Positions 5,916 to 12,253 of a DNA stretch of 12,253 nucleotides are shown in pieces. The stretch comes from Bacteroidales bacterium (GTDB lineage Bacteria; Bacteroidota; Bacteroidia; Bacteroidales; Paludibacteraceae). Under the pieces are notes generated by a model. It was not told the DNA's origin and made no database searches. It worked only from the letters and a program-made list of their open reading frames with translations. The stretch covers positions 1-12,253 of the forward strand of contig CAAGML010000148.1 of the NCBI GenBank assembly GCA_900771035.1. The letters are read 5' to 3'. Every line of letters starts with the position of its first letter. Position 1 is the stretch's first letter. The position numbers and the translations under genes are program-made.

Positions 5916-8900
5916 ATGCCAAAGAGAACAGATATACACAAGATAATGGTGATAGGTTCGGGACCTATCGTCATAGGACAGGCGGCCGAGTTTGACTATG
6001 CAGGAACACAGGCGTGCCTTGCACTGAAAGAAGAGGGTTACGAGGTTGTGCTCGTCAACTCGAACCCTGCCACAATCATGACCGACACCCATATAGCCGA
6101 CAAAGTCTATATGGAGCCTCTGACACTGGAATACGTGGCTAAAATCATACGTTTCGAGCGTCCGGATGCCATAGTGCCTGGCTTGGGAGGTCAGACAGGT
6201 TTGAACCTTGCCGTACAGTTGGCAAAGAAAGGAGTCCTGAAAGAGTGCGATGTCGAGATTCTCGGAACGTCGTTCGAGAGTATCGAGCGTGCCGAGGACC
6301 GTGAGTTGTTCAAGGAACTCTGTCAGGGACTTGGTGAGCCAGTACTTCCTTCTTCGATTGCCAATTCTATGGAAGAAGGACTGAAAGCCGCCCACGAGAT
6401 TGGTTATCCGGTAGTTTTAAGACCGGCATTCACTCTTGGCGGAACAGGTGGCGGTTTCGCATATAATGATGACGATTTCCAGGATTTGATGCGCAACGCA
6501 CTGATTCTCTCGCCAGTCCATCAGGTGCTTGTGGAAAAATCCATCAAAGGCTACAAAGAGATAGAATACGAGGTGATGCGTGACGCTAACGACACCGCAA
6601 TCACCATCTGTAACATGGAGAACATTGACCCTGTGGGCGTTCACACTGGAGACTCGATGGTTGTCTGCCCATCGCAGACCCTCACCAACAAGGAGTACCA
6701 GTTGCTTCGCGACTCTGCCCTCCGCATTATCCGTGAGTTGAAGATAGAAGGTGGCTGCAACGTGCAATTTGCCCTCGACCCTCTCTCGTTCAACTACTTT
6801 CTCATTGAGGTCAACCCACGTGTCAGCCGTTCCTCCGCCCTTGCCTCGAAAGCATCAGGCTATCCTATTGCACGTGTCAGTGCCAAGATTGCCGTGGGTA
6901 TGCGCTTAGACGAGATAAAACTTGCAAATACCCCTGCATGCTTCGAGCCTGCTCTGGACTATGTGGTGACAAAGATTGCCCGTTTTCCATTCGACAAATT
7001 AGCTGACGCAAAAAACACCCTCGGCACACAGATGAAGGCCACGGGCGAGGTGATGAGCGTCGGCCGCACAATGGAAGAATCACTGCTCAAGGCTGTAAGG
7101 TCTCTTGAGATTGGGGTGTGCCACATATACAACAAGAAATTCAACGATTGGGATGCTCAGAAACTGCTGGAATACATACACAACGCAACCGACGACCGTC
7201 TTTACGCGATTGCGCAACTGATACGCCTCGGCGTTGACCTTGGTATGATTTTCAACTCGACCAAGATTGATATGTTCTTCCTTGAAAAGTTCAAGAACAT
7301 AGTAGATTACGAGAAGATTCTCAAGGCAGGCGTTGGCGACGAGAAGGTTTTGCGCCGTGCCAAAGTGATGGGTTTCAGCGACAAATACATTGGACAGGTG
7401 TGGGGAATGACAGAGGGTGAGATGTACGAGATGCGCAAACGGTTCGGCATCTTCCCTGTATATAAGATGATTGACACCTGCGCAAGCGAGTTCACTTCGT
7501 ACGTGCCTTATTTCTACTCGACCTACGACCCAGGCGAAAACGAGAGCAAGGTTTCGGACAAAAAGAAGATTATCGTGCTCGGCTCAGGACCTATACGTAT
7601 TGGTCAAGGTATCGAGTTTGACTATTCTACCGTCCATACAATTTGGTCAATACGCGAGGCTGGTTACGAGGCGATAATCATCAACAACAACCCTGAGGCT
7701 GGCTCAACCGACTATACGACATCCGACAAGCTCTACTTCGAGCCACTGACTGTCGAGGACGTTATGAACATCGTGCAGATGGAAAAACCTGTGGGCATAA
7801 TCGTCTCGCTTGGTGGTCAGACAGCCATCAACCTTGCAGCACCACTTTTCAAACTCGGTGTGCCTATCATCGGCACTGACGTTCAGGCAATCGAGAATGC
7901 AGAGAACCGTGACTCGTTCGAGAAGATTATGGTCAAACTCGGCATTCCTCAGCCTAAGGGTTTGGCAGTGACTGACATCGAAGAGGGTGTGAGAGTTGCC
8001 AAGGAGATTGGTTTCCCAGTGCTTGTGCGTCCTTCGTATGTGCTTGGCGGGCGTGCAATGCAGATTGTCAACAACGAGCCTTCGTTGAGGCATTACCTAC
8101 AGACAGCCGTTGAAATCAACACAGAACAGCCTGTACTCGTGGACAAATATATTATGGGTAAGGAGTTGGAGGTTGACGCAGTTTGCGACGGAACAGACGT
8201 TTTCATTCCTGGCATCATGGAACACGTGGAGAAGACAGGTATCCACTCGGGTGACTCAATCTCGGTTTATCCAACATTCTCAGTCTCGCAGGGTGTCAAG
8301 AACAAGATTATAGATTATACCGTGAGGTTGGGCAAGGCGATAGGCATTGTCGGACTTTACAATATACAGTTCATTGCCGACAGCAACGACGATGTTTATG
8401 TAATCGAGGTCAACCCACGTTCTTCGAGGACTGTGCCATTCCTCAGCAAATCAACCGGCTATCAGTTGGCGGACATCGGTACGCAGGTTATTCTGGGTCA
8501 CTCATTGAAAGAGCAGGGTTTCACGGTGGTCTATCCTTCCGAGAAGAAACGCTGGTACGTCAAGGCACCTGCCTTCTCGTTCAACAAACTTTCGGGAATG
8601 GATGCTTACCTTTCGCCTGAGATGAAATCGACAGGCGAGGCTATCGGTTATGATAAGTCTTTGACACGTGCTTTGTATAAAGCATTGCGCTCTTCGGGTA
8701 TGCACATGACCAACTACGGTACGCTGCTCTGCACCATAGCAGATGCCGACAAGGCTCAGGCATTGCCGCTCATTAAGCGTTTCTATGACCTTGGCTTCAA
8801 CATCGAGGCTACCGAGGGTACAGCCAACTATCTGAAGACACATGGCATACGCACACGTATCCGCCATAAACTGACAGAAGGCAACACCGAGTTGTTCGAT

Positions 8901-9101
8901 GCCCTAAGACAGGGGCACATCAACTACATCATCAACACGATAGACATCAACCAGACCAGCACTACCCGTGACGGTTACGAAATACGCCGCTGTGCAGTGG
9001 AGAACAATGTGGCTCTCTTCTCGTCACTCGAAACGGTGAGCGTTCTTCTTGATGTCCTTGAGGAGATAACCCTCGGAGTAAGTACCATTGACGCAGAATA
9101 A
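5916..9101 (+). CDS. carB: Carbamoyl-phosphate synthase, large subunit
   Basis: Makes carbamoyl phosphate from bicarbonate, ammonia and two ATP. The 1061 aa are the expected two homologous halves. The first has [17 protein letters not shown] near residue 15, ATP-grasp [12 protein letters not shown] near 169 and [12 protein letters not shown] near 297. The second has [17 protein letters not shown] near 555, [11 protein letters not shown] near 705 and [12 protein letters not shown] near 829. Residues from about 928 form the MGS-like regulatory domain ([29 protein letters not shown]), where UMP inhibits and ornithine or IMP activates in studied enzymes. No frameshift or lost motif is seen. It sits 12 nt after carA and 1 nt before pyrK. 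Confidence 0.98.
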   Translation: MPKRTDIHKIMVIGSGPIVIGQAAEFDYAGTQACLALKEEGYEVVLVNSNPATIMTDTHIADKVYMEPLTLEYVAKIIRFERPDAIVPGLGGQTGLNLAVQLAKKGVLKECDVEILGTSFESIERAEDRELFKELCQGLGEPVLPSSIANSMEEGLKAAHEIGYPVVLRPAFTLGGTGGGFAYNDDDFQDLMRNALILSPVHQVLVEKSIKGYKEIEYEVMRDANDTAITICNMENIDPVGVHTGDSMVVCPSQTLTNKEYQLLRDSALRIIRELKIEGGCNVQFALDPLSFNYFLIEVNPRVSRSSALASKASGYPIARVSAKIAVGMRLDEIKLANTPACFEPALDYVVTKIARFPFDKLADAKNTLGTQMKATGEVMSVGRTMEESLLKAVRSLEIGVCHIYNKKFNDWDAQKLLEYIHNATDDRLYAIAQLIRLGVDLGMIFNSTKIDMFFLEKFKNIVDYEKILKAGVGDEKVLRRAKVMGFSDKYIGQVWGMTEGEMYEMRKRFGIFPVYKMIDTCASEFTSYVPYFYSTYDPGENESKVSDKKKIIVLGSGPIRIGQGIEFDYSTVHTIWSIREAGYEAIIINNNPEAGSTDYTTSDKLYFEPLTVEDVMNIVQMEKPVGIIVSLGGQTAINLAAPLFKLGVPIIGTDVQAIENAENRDSFEKIMVKLGIPQPKGLAVTDIEEGVRVAKEIGFPVLVRPSYVLGGRAMQIVNNEPSLRHYLQTAVEINTEQPVLVDKYIMGKELEVDAVCDGTDVFIPGIMEHVEKTGIHSGDSISVYPTFSVSQGVKNKIIDYTVRLGKAIGIVGLYNIQFIADSNDDVYVIEVNPRSSRTVPFLSKSTGYQLADIGTQVILGHSLKEQGFTVVYPSEKKRWYVKAPAFSFNKLSGMDAYLSPEMKSTGEAIGYDKSLTRALYKALRSSGMHMTNYGTLLCTIADADKAQALPLIKRFYDLGFNIEATEGTANYLKTHGIRTRIRHKLTEGNTELFDALRQGHINYIINTIDINQTSTTRDGYEIRRCAVENNVALFSSLETVSVLLDVLEEITLGVSTIDAE

Positions 9102-9102
9102 T

Positions 9103-9822
9103 ATGACTATATTAGAAAACACAAAACTGGTTGACAACGTCTATCGGATGAAACTGGGCGGAGGTCACAAACCGGTGACCGCCCCTGGACAATTCGTCAA
9201 CATTGCCCTTCCAGGCAAGTTCCTCAGGCGACCTATCTCTATCTGCGACTGGGACGACGAGACGTTCACAATAGTATATAAGGTTGTGGGCGAAGGCACA
9301 GAGATGATGAGCCGGATGTCTGTTGGGACGGAACTTGACGTTCTCGGACCTTTGGGTAACGGCTTTGACATTGATGTGCAGAAGATGCGTCATCCGTTGG
9401 TTGTAGGTGGTGGCGTGGGAGTTCCTCCGCTCTACGGACTGACGAAAGAATTGCTGAAAAAGGGCTGTCGCCCTACTGTAGTAATAGGCTTCAACACAGC
9501 CTCAGAGGTTATACTGTTCGATGAGCTTCAAGCCCTCGGCGTTGACGTGTTCGTCTCGACCATGGACGGCACGGGTGGAGTGAAAGGTGTAGTGACTGAT
9601 GCTATGGCAAAAGCGTGCGTGCTGTATGACTACTTCTATTGCTGCGGTCCACGGCCAATGATTGAGGCTCTCAAGCAAGAGACCATGACCGAAGGGCAAA
9701 TCTCGATGGAGGAACGCATGGGGTGCGGTTTTGGCGCATGCGTGGGCTGCACGATTGAGACAAAGAACGGATTTAGAAGGGTTTGCGCTGACGGCCCTGT
9801 ATTCCTAAAATCAGAATTATGA
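9103..9822 (+). CDS. pyrK: Dihydroorotate dehydrogenase B, electron-transfer subunit
   Basis: Passes electrons from the PyrD flavin to NAD+ through an iron-sulfur cluster and FAD. The 239 aa match family length. LRRPISI (residues 41-47) is the FAD-binding RxxS-type motif, VVGGGVGVPPL (100-110) begins the NAD-binding part, and YCCGPRPM (179-186) is typical of the ferredoxin-reductase fold. C208, C213, C216 and C228 (GCGFGACVGC, then RVCADGP) give the 2Fe-2S pattern. The ATG at 9103 starts 1 nt after the carB stop; an in-frame TTG at 9088 would overlap carB and add nothing conserved. The stop overlaps the pyrD start as ATGA, fitting equal synthesis of the two partners of the alpha2-beta2 enzyme. 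Confidence 0.96.
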   Translation: MTILENTKLVDNVYRMKLGGGHKPVTAPGQFVNIALPGKFLRRPISICDWDDETFTIVYKVVGEGTEMMSRMSVGTELDVLGPLGNGFDIDVQKMRHPLVVGGGVGVPPLYGLTKELLKKGCRPTVVIGFNTASEVILFDELQALGVDVFVSTMDGTGGVKGVVTDAMAKACVLYDYFYCCGPRPMIEALKQETMTEGQISMEERMGCGFGACVGCTIETKNGFRRVCADGPVFLKSEL

Positions 9823-10727
9823 AGGTAAATCTTTGCGGATTGGAGTTGGACAACCCAGTGATACCTGCTTCGGGGACATTCGGTTTTGGCGTTGAACACT
9901 CGCAATTCTACGACATAAACTGCCTTGGTTCGCTATCATTCAAAGGGACGACACGCGAGGCAAGATACGGCAATCCCACACCACGCATTGCCGAATGCGG
10001 AGGCTATGGGATGATAAACGCCGTGGGACTGCAAAACCCCGGCATTGACGCTGTCTGCGAGAAGCAGATGAAAGTGCTGAACCACTTCTACAAGAAACCC
10101 GTCATCGCCAACATCAGCGGATTCTCTATAGACGAATACCGTGAGTGCTGCGCCAAGATAGACAGGCAGGAACAGGTGGGGATAATAGAAGTCAATATCT
10201 CCTGCCCTAACGTCCATAATGGCGGAATGGCTTTCGGCACAGACCCTAAGGCAGCGGCAGAAGTGACAAAGGCTGTGAAAGAGGTGACGACTAAGCCTGT
10301 CGTGATGAAACTATCGCCTAACGTGACTGATATTGTGAGCATTGCCAAGGCGTGCGAGGAGGCTGGTGCTGACGGGCTCTGCCTGATAAACACCGTGTTA
10401 GGTATGAGGATAGACATACGTCGCAGGAAGCCTGTTATAGCCAACCGTTATGGAGGTTATTCGGGGGCTGGCATATTTCCGTTGGCTTTGAGAATGGTCA
10501 ACCAAGTGGCAAACGTTTGCCATGTGCCAGTGATAGGTTGCGGAGGCGTGAGCCGTGCGGAGGATGTTATTGAGATGATGATGGCTGGTGCAACGGCTGT
10601 CGAGATAGGTGCAGCCAATTTGGTTAACCCTATGGTATGCAAGGAGATAATAGACAGATTGCCTGAGTTGATGAAAGAGTTGAAAATTGAGCACCTGAAG
10701 GATATTATTGGTATAGTAAATAAGTAA
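9819..10727 (+). CDS. pyrD: Dihydroorotate dehydrogenase B, catalytic subunit (class 1B)
   Basis: FMN enzyme that oxidises dihydroorotate to orotate, step 4 of UMP synthesis, with PyrK and NAD+. It is soluble, unlike quinone-linked class 2 enzymes. The 302 aa show PASGTFGFG (16-24), SFKGTT (40-45, Lys42), NAVGLQNPG (67-75) and VNISCPN with Cys129 as the catalytic base, the residue that marks class 1 (class 2 has Ser). GCGGV and GATAVEIG near the C-terminus bind the FMN phosphate. Overlap with pyrK (4 nt) independently supports the 1B assignment. pyrF follows after 6 nt. Confidence 0.97.
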   Translation: MKVNLCGLELDNPVIPASGTFGFGVEHSQFYDINCLGSLSFKGTTREARYGNPTPRIAECGGYGMINAVGLQNPGIDAVCEKQMKVLNHFYKKPVIANISGFSIDEYRECCAKIDRQEQVGIIEVNISCPNVHNGGMAFGTDPKAAAEVTKAVKEVTTKPVVMKLSPNVTDIVSIAKACEEAGADGLCLINTVLGMRIDIRRRKPVIANRYGGYSGAGIFPLALRMVNQVANVCHVPVIGCGGVSRAEDVIEMMMAGATAVEIGAANLVNPMVCKEIIDRLPELMKELKIEHLKDIIGIVNK

Positions 10728-10733
10728 AACACT

Positions 10734-11444
10734 ATGAATAAGAAAGATGTAATCATTGCTTGCGACTTTGCAAGCGCAGAGGATACTTATCGCTTTTTGG
10801 ATAAGTTCAAAGACGAGCCACGTAAACCATTCGTCAAGATAGGCATGGAGTTGTTCTATGCGGCAGGTCCTGACATTGTACGTGAGTTAAAACGCCGTGG
10901 ACATCAAATATTCCTTGACCTCAAACTGCACGACATTCCTAACACGGTCAAGAAGTCGATGGCGGTATTGAGTCGTTTGGACGTTGACATGTGCAACCTT
11001 CATGCGGCAGGGACAATCGAGATGATGAAAGCTGCACTTGAGGGGCTGACGCGCGAGGACGGCACACGACCACTGTTGATTGCGGTCACACAGTTGACCT
11101 CGACAAGCGAGGAGCGTATGCACGATGACCTGCTCATCCCTGGCAAGATTGGGGACTGCGTTGTCCATTACGCAAAGAATGCACAGAAGGCAGGTCTTGA
11201 CGGTGTGGTATGCTCGCCGTTGGAGGCGGGAATGGTGAAGGAGGCTTGCGGACGAGAGTTCATGGCTGTCACCCCGGGCATACGTTTCGCAGATGGAGCA
11301 GTGGGTGACCAAGTACGCGTCACCACACCTGAGAAGGCACGCGAGATAGGCTCGGATTTCATTGTCGTAGGTCGTCCAATCACTGCGGCTGAAGACCCTG
11401 TTGCAGCGTACAAGCGCTGTCTGAAAGAGTTTTTGGGAGAATAA
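10734..11444 (+). CDS. pyrF: Orotidine 5'-phosphate decarboxylase, short class
   Basis: Converts OMP to UMP, the last pathway step. The 236 aa form a single TIM barrel: IIACDFAS with Asp11, KIGMELF with Lys35, and the catalytic [10 protein letters not shown] with Asp62, Lys64 and Asp68; VTPGIR and VVGRPIT (phosphate-gripping Arg) close the barrel. This is the roughly 230-240-aa class of Bacillus and E. coli. As I recall, the PyrF usual in Bacteroides is the longer form of about 270 aa with a different pattern, so this copy may have come with the cluster by transfer. It lies 6 nt after pyrD and 13 nt before pyrE. Confidence 0.97.
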   Translation: MNKKDVIIACDFASAEDTYRFLDKFKDEPRKPFVKIGMELFYAAGPDIVRELKRRGHQIFLDLKLHDIPNTVKKSMAVLSRLDVDMCNLHAAGTIEMMKAALEGLTREDGTRPLLIAVTQLTSTSEERMHDDLLIPGKIGDCVVHYAKNAQKAGLDGVVCSPLEAGMVKEACGREFMAVTPGIRFADGAVGDQVRVTTPEKAREIGSDFIVVGRPITAAEDPVAAYKRCLKEFLGE

Positions 11445-11457
11445 AAACAATCAGAAT

Positions 11458-12087
11458 ATGGAAAAACAAATAGCACATGACCTGCTTTCAATCAAAGCAG
11501 TCTTCCTCCGCCCTGAAGAACCATTCACATGGGCAAGCGGCATAAAAAGCCCAATCTATTGCGATAACCGCCTCACGCTTACGGCAGTAGAGGTTCGTAA
11601 CCACGTAGAACAGGGTCTTGCCGAGACTATCAAACGTGAATACCCAGAGGCAGAGGTGCTGATGGGAACATCCACCGCAGGTATCGCCCATGCAGCAATT
11701 ACTGCTACAATCCTTGGTTTGCCAATGGGTTATGTACGTTCGTCAAGCAAAGACCACGGCCGTGGTAACCAGATTGAGGGGCGTTTGGAGAAAGGTCAGA
11801 AAGTTGTCGTCGTTGAGGATTTGATTTCAACCGGCGGTTCGTGCATAGACGTGGTAAATGTGTTGCGTGAGGCTGGCGCGGATGTTTTGGGCATCGTCAG
11901 CATATTCACCTACGGTATGCAGAAAGGGCTTGACAAGATTGCCAATGCCAAGACGACCAACCATTCGCTCTGCAACCTCGACGTGCTGTTGGACGTTGCT
12001 GCCGAAGAGGGGTATATCAAGCCTGAGCAGAAGGAACAGATTATCAAGTTCCGCAACAACCCTTCAGACGAGAGTTGGATTAAGTGA
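11458..12087 (+). CDS. pyrE: Orotate phosphoribosyltransferase
   Basis: Joins orotate and PRPP to give OMP, step 5, directly upstream of PyrF chemistry. The 209 aa match the family. The PRPP-binding motif is VVVVEDLISTGGS (residues 116-128), the flexible catalytic loop is SSSKDHGRGNQIEG (95-108, with Lys98 and His100), and FTWASGIKSPIYCDNR (23-38) forms the orotate-side N-terminal region. It is the last gene of the operon; a strong terminator begins 13 nt after its stop. No anomaly seen. Confidence 0.97.
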   Translation: MEKQIAHDLLSIKAVFLRPEEPFTWASGIKSPIYCDNRLTLTAVEVRNHVEQGLAETIKREYPEAEVLMGTSTAGIAHAAITATILGLPMGYVRSSSKDHGRGNQIEGRLEKGQKVVVVEDLISTGGSCIDVVNVLREAGADVLGIVSIFTYGMQKGLDKIANAKTTNHSLCNLDVLLDVAAEEGYIKPEQKEQIIKFRNNPSDESWIK

Positions 12088-12100
12088 TGTTTAATCAGTG

Positions 12101-12138
12101 AAAAAAGGCGGTCTGTCGATTGACAAACCGTCTTTTTT
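12101..12138. terminator. Strong intrinsic terminator after pyrE, probably bidirectional
   Basis: AAAAAAGGCGGTCTGTC (12101-12117) pairs with GACAAACCGTCTTTTTT (12122-12138) across a GATT loop. The stem has 17 pairs including two wobble pairs. A-run and T-run flank the G+C core on both strands, so it can end transcription from either side. It closes the pyr operon 13 nt after the pyrE stop. Confidence 0.9.
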
Positions 12139-12141
12139 AGG

Positions 12142-12207
12142 TCTATAGGTCATTTTGCAGGCTATTTTTTCTTACTTTGTTTCTATAGGTCAAATTGCAG
12201 GCTGTTT
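12142..12207. repeat. Two 26-bp direct repeats, 40-bp period
   Basis: TCTATAGGTCATTTTGCAGG (12142-12161, continuing CTATTT) recurs as TCTATAGGTCAAATTGCAGG (12182-12201, continuing CTGTTT), with 3 mismatches in 26. The 14-nt spacer contains cttactttg. Two copies with a short spacer do not make a CRISPR array. They could be tandem regulator sites, part of a small RNA, or remnants of a repeat family. The remainder to 12253 holds no gene that I can see. Confidence 0.7.
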
Positions 12208-12212
12208 ATTTG

Positions 12213-12241
12213 CAAAAGTAATAAGATACAGTCTGAACAAT
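12213..12241 (-). promoter_or_regulatory. Weak candidate promoter on the reverse strand
   Basis: Read on the reverse strand, 12220-12213 is TACTTTTG, matching TAnnTTTG, with ATTG (12241-12238) 17 nt upstream, a little closer than the usual 19-21. Transcription would run leftward from about 12206 through both direct repeats into the bidirectional terminator, giving an RNA of about 105 nt with no clear ORF. This is speculative. Confidence 0.25.
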
Positions 12242-12253
12242 CATCTTTCTTAT

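Noticed and set aside
12142..12207. Start of a CRISPR array.
   Set aside because: Only two 26-bp copies with 3 mismatches and a 14-bp spacer, no cas genes; spacers in real arrays are longer and repeats more uniform.

Overview
The window is a nearly complete de novo pyrimidine (UMP) biosynthesis operon on the + strand of a Bacteroidota genome, probably a Bacteroidales gut or rumen organism. The host assignment rests on a well-matched Bacteroidota-type promoter (TTTG, 20 nt, TAnnTTTG), A-rich untranslated gaps in place of strong Shine-Dalgarno sites, and moderate G+C. I cannot name a genus.

Layout. 1-120: probable 3' end of an upstream gene. 189-387: promoter, a 30-codon leader ORF and a strong intrinsic terminator just before the first gene, arranged like the UTP-sensing pyrL/pyrBI attenuator of enteric bacteria. 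388-1170: six-TM DsbD/CcdA-like membrane protein with two His-rich segments, overlapping the next gene by 8 nt. 1163-2254: pyrC. 2256-4812: a foreign module holding a type II restriction endonuclease, an N6-adenine methyltransferase and a 206-bp long-palindrome element, bounded by 13-bp near-identical direct repeats. 4833-12087: carA, carB, pyrK, pyrD, pyrF, pyrE with gaps of 1-13 nt or a 4-nt overlap. 12101-12138: strong, probably bidirectional terminator, followed by two 26-bp direct repeats 40 bp apart.

Function. CarAB makes carbamoyl phosphate, PyrC closes carbamoyl aspartate to dihydroorotate, PyrD/PyrK oxidise it to orotate using NAD+, PyrE adds ribose phosphate and PyrF decarboxylates OMP to UMP. 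Only aspartate carbamoyltransferase (pyrB, step 2) is absent and must lie elsewhere. The order pyrC-carA-carB-pyrK-pyrD-pyrF-pyrE is that of the Bacillus subtilis pyr operon, and PyrF is the short class of about 236 aa, which suggests a Firmicutes-like ancestry for the cluster.

The two most interesting points are the leader, which looks like translation-coupled pyrimidine attenuation in a phylum where I know of no such case, and the restriction-modification module placed between pyrC and carA with repeats that let the empty site be reconstructed.
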